From assembly GCA_020086605.1 (NCBI GenBank), contig JACBWW010000047.1:3589938-3653937 (forward strand): 64,000 nt of DNA, in the 5' to 3' direction. The DNA comes from Lanius collurio (taxonomy: Eukaryota > Chordata > Aves > Passeriformes > Laniidae). Below are positions 26,581 to 57,800 of this stretch, piece after piece. Below the pieces are notes generated by a model. It searched no databases. It was not told the origin of the DNA and saw only the letters and a program-made list of their open reading frames with translations. The position numbers and the translations under genes were made by a program. How positions within the stretch are numbered: the first letter of the stretch is position 1; each line of letters begins with the position of its first letter.

Positions 26581-26699
26581 CTGCTCTCCCAGCAGCAGCC
26601 CTCTCACCCAGGAACACAAATACTGGTGTCCAAAGAGCTCGGGGCAGAGGGAGACGCTGATAAAAACAGCTCCTCTGGGAAAGAACCAGTGATTTCAAT

Positions 26700-26866
26700 T
26701 TCCCAGAGAAGCTGTGGCTGCCCCATCCCTGGAAGCGTCCAAGGCCAGGTTGGACCGGGCTTGGAGCACCCTAGGGTAGTAGAAGGTGTCACTGCCCATG
26801 GCAGGGGGTGGAATGGGATGAGCTTTAAGGTCCCTTCCAACCCAAGCCATTCTGGGATTCCATGGT
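26700..26866 (+). repeat. CR1 LINE 3' fragment, plus orientation
   Basis: The sense-order motifs are gaagctgtggctgccccatc, ccaaggccaggttgg, actgcccatggcagggggtg and tcccttccaacccaagccat. It begins about 120 bp after the minisatellite. Confidence 0.9.
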
Positions 26867-29371
26867 GCTATGAAAAGGTAAAGCAGTCTGTTTATTTGTG
26901 GATAAAGTAATTTCTTCGCACCTACATCAAAAACACCTAAACAAAATATTTCCTCCTCCTTTCTTTTCTCTGGGAATTCTTCCTTTCACACAAATAGCTC
27001 AAGCAGCCAAGGAACCTCAAAGTGGATGGGATTTTTTTTTTTAACTGCAAACACCATATTTGCAATTGCAAACAGACCTGTTCAGCCACAGCCTACAAGT
27101 GCTTTCAGACTATAGAGTAGGCACTGAGTTGCCAACAGGAGAAACTATTTCTTACTTTTTTAATATTATTTTTCCTTCTATGCTTGCATAGGAACCAGCC
27201 TGTGGCAGGAAAGGAATGGGAACGTTCAGAAAATAAATCATTGTTCAGTTTATGCACCTTTGGGTCTCATTCATAACCCAGAGCATTAGGAGAATAACTC
27301 AGGCTGAAATCTGCAATATTTATTCCATTACAAGGAAATTCATTCTTTTGCAGGAAAAGCATTGGACATTGATATCACAGGTTTGGGAAAACCAACCAGT
27401 GGTGTTGGTGAGTGAAGAGGGGATGTAACCTTCACACCCCAGGTCATATCGAATGTGCAGAGCTCTTTGGTGTCTCTGAACTTTAGCTAAAGGCTCACTG
27501 TCACCTCAGCAGCTCTGTGGGACCCTGAGCAGGGATTTACAAGGACAGCTGACAGCCAGCACACCACGGATGTGATTTAACTGGGACCTCCAAGGAACAC
27601 AGTAAAACAAAAGCTGCTCCAAGCTGATAAGGGCTGAAAAAGAAACTCAAAATAAATCAGGGCTCTTGAGCCTCTCTGTTATTGTGGAAAACTCCTGGCC
27701 AGCCTGTTTATCAGCTCAGGGCTGAAACTACCCCAGAGTTAATTGGTAGCGAGTGGCACAGGCAGTGTGATGCAGTTCTTGAAAAAGGTTCAACAGAGCA
27801 CTACTTAGCAGCTCTTTTTCTCCTGGAATACACCAAAGATTTTACCCTGCAGTTTTCAAGAACCCTGAGAGCAAAAGGAAGACAAACCAAAAGCCTGGAT
27901 ATAGCAGTAACCCTTGAGAAACAGCCTGGATTCAATTCCACTCCCACCTCTACTGTTGTGCAGCATCTGAGGCAGGGCACTTGAAGCCTCCACAAGACCT
28001 TTGCAGTAAGCAATCCCATAATACAAGTGAGGAGCACAGAAAAGTGCTTGCAAGACTGTGGTCTCTGGGAGACTGGAGAAACTGAGGCCCAGTGCCTGGC
28101 AAGCAGCATCCAAGGGAAATATCAGATACCAGAATAATGCAGAAGAAGCAGTGCCCCTTGTGAATGTAATGTACTGCTCATCTGCACTTCTTTGCTTCCC
28201 ATTTAATAACTGCCAGGGAAGAAAACAGCAGTCTGAGTAGGACAGAGATGTATTTGTCTTACATCATGCTGAATACCACAACCTTTGCTTGAGGACAACA
28301 CAGAGCACAGCAGAGGCAAGGGGTTGTTGAGGAAAATCGTGGGGAGATAAATAAATGGAAGCAGGGCCTGGTTAAGGAAGATAAGCTTGGTATGATGGGG
28401 AATTCCAAAGCTGAGGACTGTGTTCATTTGGGCAGAGATGCCCACAATTACATGTTTTTCCAAAGCAGCCTCATGGTGATGAGACACCTTTCCTGAGCTA
28501 GGACAGATCTAGATCAGACCACGGGTGTAACACTCACTGCTCATGGCACTCCATCTCTGAAGCCCCAAACCAGGCCAGCCACGGACTTCCACTTTAGACA
28601 GAGTCCTACATTTTGGCTGGGTCTTCCCTGTCCACTGGCAGGCCCAGCCCACTCTCTGCTAGCCCACAGACAGCGGCAGGTAGCTGGAGAATCTACCTTG
28701 TTTGCTTCCTACCCTAACAGATTAATCAACAGCCAAACTGACCTGTTTTTCTACACTCTTCTTGGTCTGCTACATGAAAAAAAACCTCACCAACAGAAAA
28801 CAGACTCACAACAAAGACTCAGAGCCAAGCTAAAAAGCATTGGTTGCTCCCTACAGTCTCAAGAGAAGGGAATCTAGGGTATTGTCTTAGAAACAGCAAT
28901 ATCATCCCTTTTGTATGCTTCTATCCAGTTTCATCCTCTTTTTACTTATTAACACAGCAGAGCACAGTGCTTATTAAGCCTGATTTTTCTTTCTTGGATG
29001 TAGGCCCTAGCATGATTTAGAAATAACCTTAATGTAGAATTTGTAATTCTAGCATTTACCTCTTCCCATTATTTCCAATATGATGTTACTGCATTCTTGG
29101 CTCAGGACGAGCTTCTGTAATGCTTTAAAACACCAGGAAAAAGCTCCAGAGAGACCTCATTCCTATTGAATAAATGATGGGACATGAGCAGAACACAGGG
29201 TATTTGAATATCCTCTAAACATCACCAAAACCAATTAAGCTCTATAAAGCAAAACTAAACCTCTGGGGAGGCAGACTGTCTGATTTCCCTGCAAAGCCAA
29301 TCCTCAAACCAGGACATATCAACATTCAACTCCAGACACCCCTCTAGCACACAGCCACAACATCCCTTCTC
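26867..29371. other. Intergenic, no gene seen
   Basis: No recognisable exon or RNA gene is visible. A T-run lies near 27030-27041. Confidence 0.6.
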
Positions 29372-29870
29372 GGATGCAGAATGCCAGAATGGCTTGGGTT
29401 GGAAAGAACCTTAAAGATCATCCAGTTCCACCCCCTGCCATGGGCAGGGACACCTTCCACTATCCCAGGTTGTTCCAAACCCCATCCAACCTGACCTTGA
29501 ACACTTCCAGGGATGGGGCAGCCACAGCTACTCTGGTTAACCGGTGCCAGGGCCTCACTGCCCTCACAGGGAAGTTTTTTCCCCAATATCCAATCTAATC
29601 CTGCTTTCTTTCAGTTTGACCCCATCTCCCCTTGTCCCATCACTCCAGGCCCTTGTAAGTTGTGTCTCTCCATCTTTCTTGTCGGCTCCTTCAGGTACTG
29701 GAAGGCCACAACTAGGTCACCCCAAAGCCTTCTCTTCTCCAGGCTGAACAATCCCAATTCTCTCAGCCTTTCCTCACAGCAGAGCTGCTCCATCCCTCTA
29801 ATCCTGCTGGTGACCTCCTCTGGACTGGCTCCAACAGCTCCATGTCCTTCCTGTGCTAGGACAGGGGTTA
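29372..29870 (-). repeat. CR1 LINE 3' segment (~500 bp), minus orientation
   Basis: The complement of the same segment as the 19265 copy is seen in reverse order: cttgggttggaaagaacctt, ccccctgccatgggcaggga, cttccagggatggggcagcc, aggtactggaaggccacaac, ctcagcctttcctcacagca and ctccatgtccttcctgtgc. Confidence 0.92.
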
Positions 29871-31189
29871 AGCCCAACCACCCCCTGCCACTCCTGCACA
29901 AACAGAGACCTCACTGCAGGCACCAAGGGACAACGAACTGCTGGACAGGCAACGGAGCCAGCGCCATTATTGACACTGATAACATCCCTCCCACTGTTTG
30001 TCCAAAGGCAGCAGCGTCCCTGTCCTTGTGCACAGGCTGACAGGGCCACCAGGCACCCTGCTGGAATACACAATCCCTCTCTGGAATACACAGTCCCTCT
30101 CTGACATTGGATAAAAATGCAGCGCTCTGTCAATTTGTTCACTTGCTCATACATTAATCATCACCAAAGCCCACCTCAGCTGTACTCTTTGCACAACTTT
30201 CATTCTCTCCATGGTGTGTATTTTCATAATGATAGTGCTCATGTACCACTTAGCAGTATATTTTCATTTGGCCCCAGCCACCCTCCTGAGCAGTAATTTA
30301 TTACTGCTTGTCACTAGCTGCTACTGAGAGTAATACACACACTGGGTTTATTCGGTCTGTTTGGTATTTCTGGCTTGACTCTTCCTCACACAGACAATAC
30401 TGCTCAAGCCCAGAGACTCACAAATCAAAACAGCCAGTAGTCTGGGCCTTCCAGCTGCACTTGCACTGTACCTCCCACCTTTTTGCCTGCAAGAGCTAAA
30501 AACTTTCATTTATTCCTTCTTTTATTTTTAATGCAAGTGGAGAGCTTAATGCAGTCTGAGCGCTTTGGGAGCTGCAGGTGTGCAGTGAACACCTGTGTGG
30601 TCGATGAAAACGTGACAGAAGTACGCAGGGATGCCTCAGGGGCCTGCCCATGCTGACATTATTGCTGATTCAATATTACCCGGTGGGGCCAGGGCTTGTG
30701 CTGCAAATTAATTGCAGAGCTCTCTACTTGCAAAGCACTGCTCAGTGCTGCACTAAACCCTGCTGGGGTGTATAGGGGCACTGCACAGATTTTAACCAGT
30801 TAAAGCCAACATGTTCTCAGTCAGTGTTACCTATGAACCACAGGCTAGAAGGAAAACAAACAAAGCTCTTTTGCAAGGACTATCAGGAAATTTGGAGGCT
30901 CACAGTGGAAAAAAGCTCCCTGTGATAGTTCTTCTTATGGAGAGAAAAACAGATAAAGAAAGAAAAGTATAATTTTACTATTTGCGAACAATTTTTTACC
31001 TCAGACTTGGTTTTTGCCTCTGCCCATGTGGGAGCTCCACAAGAGGATTTTCCACAGATGAAACTCCTGTCCGTACTCCTGGAAAAAACTAATGGTCCTT
31101 ACTGCACCACCTTCCACTACGATGAGATATTGCCTCACTCCACCTCGTTTTTCACCTGTGTACGAAGCTGGGTTTCCCACCACGGAAAA
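29871..31189. other. Intergenic flank upstream of ATIC
   Basis: No gene was recognised. A short near-duplicate, tctctggaatacacagtccc against ctggaatacacaatccc, lies at 30060-30100. Confidence 0.55.
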
Positions 31190-31325
31190 CTCTGTACGTG
31201 TATGTATGCACACGCATGTCTGGGCACACACACGTGCCTCTGTGTGGGGGTAGTGCACCCACGTCCGTGCACATATGTACCTCTATATCCATACGTGTGT
31301 GTGTGTGCGTGTTTCTCTATGTTTG
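31190..31325. repeat. Alternating purine-pyrimidine (TG/CA-rich) tract
   Basis: The sequence is dominated by short TG, CA, CG and TA alternations such as tacgtgtatgtatgcacacg, gggcacacacacgtgc and atacgtgtgtgtgtgtgcgt. It lies 0.3-0.4 kb upstream of the ATIC start codon, at the edge of the CpG island. Confidence 0.85.
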
Positions 31326-31609
31326 CTGCCCCCATGTCGTGCCCGCACGGAGCACATGTGCGGCAGGAACACCCGCTCGCACACACAACACCACGGGCCA
31401 TCCTCACCCTCCAGGGCACCCCGAGGCCACGCGTGTGTCCCAAAAAACACGTGCCCGCCACCCGACTCGGGCACCGCCACCCCCCTCCATTCCCCGCCCC
31501 GCCCGGGCCGCCCCCTTCGGCTCCCGCCCCCGTGCGCCCAAATCCCGCCGGGCCGCCGCCGATCGTCCCTTCCGTGCCTCCGCGCCCTCCTGCACCCACC
31601 GACGGCGCC

Positions 31610-51160
<19,551 letters not shown>

Positions 51161-51365
51161 GCCCTCTCTGGGCACAGCCTCGCCAGCAGCCAGGACTGGA
51201 ATGTCACTGGTGGAACTGGGAGGCCCCTGCAGCCTGTGCTTAGCAAGAGCTGCTCACTGTGAAGAGGCCTTTCCTCATGTTAAGGGAGTAGGACGCGGCA
51301 CAAGTTGGCTTCCAGTGTAGAAAAGTGGTGCCTTTTACAAATAAACATACAGTTGTTAGCTGTGT
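51161..51365 (+). terminator. ATIC: ATIC 3' UTR with poly(A) signal
   Basis: A single canonical AATAAA lies at 51340-51345, 180 bp after the stop codon, so the 3' UTR is short. Cleavage is expected near 51360-51370; a GT-rich segment (gttgttagctgtgtgcag) follows. Confidence 0.85.
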
Positions 51366-53546
51366 GCAGTCTGTGTGGTCACTCAAATTCTGTGTCCTCA
51401 GGAAAAAGGTTTCTTTCTGAGGTAGGTTTTATGGTCCAGACTTTTACTAATTCATTAAGGGGCCTGTGCAATGGTGTGAAAGCTTGGCTTCTGCTCAGCT
51501 TCTCATGGAACTGCTAAAGATCTGAATTGGGTTGGTGGGAGTTTTTTTGAGTCAGCAGGTGCTTCGAATTCATTGTCTTCTTCCCTGTGGGAGAAGGGGG
51601 AGCAGCTCCTTTGCAAGAGGCACTCTGTCCTACAGTCTGTGCTTTGGCAATGCCGTGTTGCTTTCTCCAAGGTGAAAGACCCATTGACAGGACTGTTCCC
51701 ATACTGGGAGCAGAGCAGAGGCCACAGGCTGGAATGGGGGAAGTGGCTGGAGCCACTTCTCTGCTGTCCACAGCTAGCATTAAGCAGATTTGAACTCTTG
51801 CTCGGGGAAAGCAAAGTAAAAATCTGGAGCACGGTGAGAGGAGGGAAGGATGAGCCTCAGGTAATACCTCTCTAGGGCCTGTCTGCTGTTTTGCTTGTGC
51901 TGCATGACTTGTACACAGCATCTCAGCACCTGCAGAGGGATGGTTTTGCCTCCTACTGTGCCTGTGGTAAGGTTAAAGAACAGGCACGAGTTGTCAGAGG
52001 GGGTAACTTGGACTGTTTAATGTTCCAAACAAGACTTCTTGATGACCCTGCCTCACTTGAGTGGATAAAGGATGATAAAAATCTCTGGTCTGGTTCCAGG
52101 TGTGAGGTGACTTCACAGGAATGTCTCTGGGAATGGCTGTCCCTGGGCTGCAGTGACAATTTCAACTAGCCTGGCACCTTCCTCCTGAGGGAAGCTTCTC
52201 CTGAAGCCGTGAGAGTGGTTGTAGGCAAGGGCTGGGGTGGTGGGTAAGAGCCCCTCCTGAAGGATGCTGCTCTGCTGGCTGAAGGAGGGACTTCTCCCTT
52301 GCTTGCAGGGATTAAAATGAACTGTGAGCTCTGCTTGGTGTCTGTTTCCCAGAGGAAAGGCAATGTCCCTGCAGCTGATGTGTTCTGAGGAGCAGCTGCT
52401 GCCAGGCTGGGATTTGCACCATCACTGGCAGGTCCTGTGCTGGCAGCACAACAGCTGCCAAAGCTGAAGTGAACAGAGAGCAGGGAGGAGGCATTCTGGG
52501 CCTTGGCAGGCAGTAACAGAGGACTTTTCTTTTTCTCCAGCCACCAGGGGACTTGTCCCTGGAGCAGAGAGCCCTGACTCTGGTTGGTCCTGGGCTCTAC
52601 CCAAAGGCTAGCAAGCCCTGTGGAGATGTGCCTCCTCTTCTGGAGAACTGCCAAGGGCTTAAATTCTGCAGGGTTTAGCAGAGCTGTGAGCACTTTGTGC
52701 TTTAAGACACAGACAAACCTCTACAGGCAGCTTGGGAAAATGTGCTGTTTAAGTGATTTTATCTTGAAATGTTCCCTTTGGGGAAGGGAGATGTTTGCTG
52801 CTGGTATAAGTGATGTGACAGGAGAGGTGGGCCATGACTCCTCTTCAATGTGTCAGTGAATTATTTACTGTGAAAGGATTGTTGCAGAGTTGTTCTCTGG
52901 TCCAAACTATGTAGCCCTCACTTGGGAAAACCAGTGTAGTTCAATGGGAAATTACTCCTGTGTGTCTCTGTCTAGGCCAGTTCCAGTTCTCAGGTTGTTT
53001 AAGGGACTTGTTTGGCTTTTGAACACTGAGGGGGTAGAACTGAACTGCTGCTGCAACCATCCCACTCTTTGCAGAGGTTTTGGGTGCTCTCTCGATAGCA
53101 ATCCCTGACAGCAACTGCCACAGGTCAAGAAGCCAAACTGTGTTTTCATGTGATGCTTTATTGGATCCAGAGAATCTCAGTGACTGGAGCAGTACAGTGC
53201 ATGTGTAGCCAGGGGAGGGGGCTGAGCAATCCTGACAGGACCTGTCCTGTTCTGCGTTTGCAAAGGCTGTACAGGTCATGGCAGTGCAAGCGAAGGGACT
53301 CACTGCTGGCTTGGTTCACTCTAATCAAGACTGGCTTTGTTTGCAAAAGGGTTGTGAGGAGCATTTTGTTTACCTCCCTCCCCCCCACGAGGTAGAAGCA
53401 CAGGAGACAAGAGAGGGGCCTGTGCCTGTAACACCCAGGCTTAGACCCAGTTTGTGCCAGCTCCTGCTGAGTTCTAAATCTTTGAACACATTCAACTTCA
53501 CAGGTTTGGGCCATCTCACTAATTCTGGCAACTGTGCCACTGAAAA

Positions 53547-53598
53547 CTTACTTAATTCTGAAAGCTTATTTAAGTCTGAAAGCTTATTTAATTTGAGG
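53547..53598. repeat. 18-bp tandem repeat (about 3 units)
   Basis: The units cttacttaattctgaaag and cttatttaagtctgaaag are followed by a diverged third beginning cttatttaat. Confidence 0.9.
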
Positions 53599-53848
53599 TA
53601 TGGAACCATCCCTAGCTCAGTTCATGAGCAAAGCAGGGGCTGTTTGCCTTTCCCTCCCTTCCCCTGTTGCCCCAAAGCAAGCCTGTGCCTCCTGCCCGTG
53701 CCATACCTACCCACTGTCTGCGCTCTACAGGGCCTGGGGTGCAGCTGGAAGCCTTTAATTAATAAACTGCTCTATCAATATTCTCTCGAGGTTTACTTCA
53801 CTCTTCTTGGGGATGTTTGTTCCATCTCATGGCAAGGCAATGCTACTC

Positions 53849-53908
53849 CAGCTCTGAATCATCCCGCTCAGAATTATGCAGCTCAGAATAATCCAGCTCA
53901 GAATAATC
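53849..53908. repeat. 15-bp tandem repeat (4 units)
   Basis: The unit is cagctcagaataatc; the last two copies are identical and the first two diverged. It ends about 65 bp from the FN1 poly(A) signal. Confidence 0.93.
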
Positions 53909-53954
53909 ATCTTCATCCTAAATTCCATGGCAGCAAAGAGAATCACTTAAACTA

Positions 53955-54745
53955 TATGTCTGGTTTGTAAATCTTTTTATTAAAAGAGTTGTTTTTTTTT
54001 CTTTTCCACAGTAGTAAAGCTTTGGCACTTACAGTATAAAAATAATCACTGATCATAATTACACCAAATTCCTCTTTGTCAACTGCATACTAAGTGTCTT
54101 CCATACATTTTATTCCCATATAAAAACACTTGAAGGTCAGGGGAACAAAACTGATAAATAACAGTATGAGTTATAAAGATACAGCTAGAAAAATACTAGG
54201 ATCATCAAGAAAGAATTAGGACTGTGCATATTTTAAATATCACAGTGATTGGATTTGCTTGTTCCTATCTTATTGCTGGCTGCACGCTTATGTGAAAGCA
54301 GAAGTGTTTGGTGGACTTTCCTATCCCTAAACCTCAGTAATGTTGTACTCAAATGTTCTTGCATAGCACAGGAACCTTGAATTTGTGCACCCTCCCTCCC
54401 CTTCAGTATTTTGATCCCCCACCAAATTTGTAATTTACCACATCTCCCCCTCCTCCCCCCTTTTTTTGGTCCCCTTTAAATTTGAAAATATTGACTGGAA
54501 TTCAACACTTTGAGCAAAACCAAGACAATCGCTATCAATCATGAGAAAAGTCTGAAACACTCCAAGAGTGGCGCTTGGAGAAGCTGTGAGTTGAGCTTAA
54601 GCTGGGAAAATGGCTGCAGAGCAGGGGCCATTCTCACTAGATGCAGTTTTGCTAGCATCACTCCAGTTTGGATGGTAATCGTGGCACATAGGGATTTATA
54701 CTTTGGTGTGTCTGTTGCCATGGCCGCAAGAAGTCTTGCTCGATG
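53955..54745 (-). terminator. FN1: FN1 3' UTR with poly(A) signal
   Basis: About 790 nt follow the stop. An AATAAA signal lies at 53981-53976 on the minus strand, with cleavage expected around 53955-53965. The UTR contains a G-rich stretch in the mRNA sense (54474-54390). Confidence 0.8.
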
Positions 54746-54820
54746 TTACTTTCCCCGTGGATGTTGTGTGTCTGCCTGTACATCTAGGGGCATGAAACAC
54801 TCAATGGGGCAGTTGACGTT
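54746..54820 (-). CDS. FN1: FN1 last coding exon (dimerisation tail, stop)
   Basis: The exon encodes [17 protein letters not shown] and seven more residues ending PRGK before TAA. The two cysteines four residues apart form the interchain disulfides of the fibronectin dimer. The last residues after DVQAD differ from the acidic mammalian ending. Confidence 0.98.
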   Translation of the reverse strand, partial: NVNCPIECFMPLDVQADTQHPRGK

Positions 54821-57800
54821 CTGTCAGGAGGGAAGAAATCAGTTAGAGCTCTGTCCTGGGTGTGGTTTGTGCTGGGAGCTGTTGGCAGCCCGTGGGGCTG
54901 TTTCCCAGCACAAAGCACACACAGCTGGAAATCACTCCATGCACTAGGGCCTCGGAGCATGCACTGAGGCCCTGCTGGGACTGAGGCACTGCTGCTGTGT
55001 GTGGGGGGTGAGCTCAAGCAGTGTGTGTGTGCACTGGGGGCCATCATGCACTGCTGGGGAGCACAAACCCGCACGCTGCTCTCGCCCTCGAGCCCTACGG
55101 CCACCCCGCCACCTGTGCCAGAATCACACCAGGACAGGGCACACAAGGAAGGTTGTACTCACAGTGTTGGTGGCCTGGTGGTACCTCTGTGTGAACTGTG
55201 TGTAGGTGTGGCCAGCGGAGCCTTCAGGGGCCACCTCCACGCTGGGCCGGCGGCAGTTGTCACAGCGCCAGCCCTGTGGGGACAGAATGGGCACGTCAGT
55301 GCCATGGCCAAGGAGCTGCCAGGGCTCACAGAATCCCACACTGGTTTGGGCTGGAAGGGACCCCAAAGCCCATCCCATTCCACTCTCCTGCTGTGGGCCG
55401 GGACACCTTCCACTAGCCCAGGTTGCTCCAAGCCCCATCCAACCTGGCCTTGGACACTTCCAGGGATGGGGCAGCCACAGCTTCTCTGGGCACCCTGTGC
55501 CAGGGCCTCACCACTCCCACAGGGAAGAATTCCTTCCTAATATCCCATCTAAACCTACCCTCCTTCAGCTTAAAGCCATTAATTCATCAACATTCATACG
55601 TGTGGCTACAGAGCCACCACCACAGCTGCTCCCGTGTTACTCCACACGGGCATCGATGCAAGTACTTCAGCTCTGCCAATTGCTTTTCTTCTTATATGGG
55701 CCCTTTCTGGCCCTTTCCATGACCTGAAACCCAGCAGTCTTAGAAATGCAGCCCAGCACAGCCACCCCTGTCCATTCCCAGTGTCCAACATCACACATCC
55801 CTCCTGCTTACCTGCTGTCCTCCATAACAAGTGCAAGAGCAGATGGCCCCAAAATATTCCTTCTGCCACTGCTCCCCAACGTGGTACATCTTCCCATCGT
55901 CATAGCATGTGGTCTCATCTGTGGAGGAACAGGCAGAGCTCAGCTGCAGGGCCTGGGCTTGGCTTTAAATATGCTTAAAGCAGCCTGGTGATCAGAAGGG
56001 GAGCCCCTGGGCAAGCATGCTCCCCTTGTCTGACCAGAGACTCCCTGACTGGCAGGGAACATCAGTCATGTTCACAGCTCAAACCTACAACAGGAGGGTA
56101 TTTTCCTGACAAGAGCAATACAGATTAAGTCACAGTGTGAAGGCCAGAGGAGCTTGAGGTGACAGGCCCTGCAGGAAAGTGCAGCTGGGGTAATCCACCC
56201 GAGTACAGTGACGTGTCCCTGGTGTGCAGCTCTAGGGCCAGAGGCAGACAAGTGCTCAGTGTGCTGCGACCTGAGCTAACAAAAGGTTTTCTTCTTTTCA
56301 AGGTCAGGAATGTGAGATTTATGCCTTCAGCTCTTGTGAGAACAGACTGAAGCTGTCACAGTCCAGCCTGAATCAGACACACTGATACTTTGCCTGTCCC
56401 CCTGGCAGGACAGAGATGAGATGCTGAGATTTCCTGACTGGGAGCCCAGACTAAAGGCAGAAAGAGACTTACGAGGTTCGCACTTGAATTCTCCTTTTCC
56501 ATTCCCAAGGCAGGTGCAACTCATCATCTGGCCATTCTCCCCTTGCCTGTCCCACTTCTCCCCAATCTTGTAGTTAACTCCATTGTCATGGCACCACTCT
56601 GGAGAAGGCAGAGGAACAAGAATCAGGAGTTATTCCACATGCAGCAGGAGGAAAATAGCTTGGCATTTTCTCAGGAAGGGCAGGACAAAGAATCTTTTCA
56701 GCTCATCTAAGTCCCAAGGAGGAAATATGTTCAGCTTCTGCAGTTTTTAACTGCTGAAGGCTGGTTCCAGCACTGGAAAATGTGTAGAGGCTCTTGGGAA
56801 AAAAGTAGGATGTGACAAAGAGTGGGAAGAGGAGGTTTGGTTCATAGGAGAGGAAGAGAAATGAAAAGGAATTTAATAGATGTGGGGCAGGAAAGGAGAG
56901 AAGAATATTTTAAATGCTCTTTTTATGTACAAATACCCAGTATAAACTTCACCACAATCTTGCAAGACATAATGGGTAAGCCATATGTATCAAATAATGA
57001 AGTATAAATATTAATCCTGTAAAATAAGTGTCTTTTCCTATAAAATTGTCTTTGCAGAGACTCCTTTGAGTCTATGCAAATTGCAGAAATATTCTTGTTG
57101 CTGAGTTTATCCCACAATTTAAAAGCCTGATTTTAATTAGCTGAGTATGTGTTGTGTTAAACTGCTCAATCACAGACTTTTGTTCCATTCCCTTACACCA
57201 AGTTGGATACTTTTCCATGTAAACCACAGTTCTGCAAAGAATAAAACTTAATGCCCTGGACAGAAGTGTTAGAAAATTAGAAAACTGGTTTTGCAAGCTG
57301 CTTTGCAAAGGCTGCCTGCAATGCAAGCCAGATTTATTGTAATACCAGCACTGGCTGTAATACCCACTGAAACCCACACTTTCCCATATGACCTAGACAT
57401 GTCTGGCAAGGTAAAAAAGTCACTTATCAATACAATATTGATTGTTGCTGATGGCAATTCTAGATTAGCTGCACAGCTCAGAGGTAACCAGAGTTTTCCA
57501 TCACTTCTCATGATGCAAAACACTGCTTTGGTTTAAGGTCTTCAGATCCTGCCTTCATTTGCATCATGTTTGGATCAAGCTGGTTCTGTCAAACATGGCA
57601 CTGGTGCTGGGGGGGAGAGTGGGGATGGTTAACAGCAAGCTACTCACTAGAAGAGTCACATCTGAAATGGCCACTGCCAAAGCCTAAACACTGGCACCAG
57701 AGCTTAAAGCCAGTTTCAGATAAGCGCTCCCATTCCTCGCCAATGGAATAGAAGGAGCCAGTGTAAGTATCAAAGCAGGTGTCGTCAGCTGGCTGGTTTA

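Larger units (their letters stand above)
51366..53959. other. Convergent intergenic gap between ATIC and FN1
   Basis: This 2.6-kb stretch separates the two facing 3' ends. It has no recognised gene. It holds an open plus frame of 230 codons (53278-53970) and two short repeats (53547-53598 and 53849-53908). Confidence 0.7.

Noticed and set aside
26140..26698. Open frames of 86-159 codons across the minisatellite
   Set aside because: They follow from a stop-free 11-bp repeat being open in all registers; there is no unique protein sequence.
6655..31340. A protein-coding or tRNA gene in the 25-kb intergenic region
   Set aside because: No conserved domain, exon series or cloverleaf with A and B boxes was recognised. 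Short frames are at chance length, and non-coding RNAs cannot be excluded by eye.
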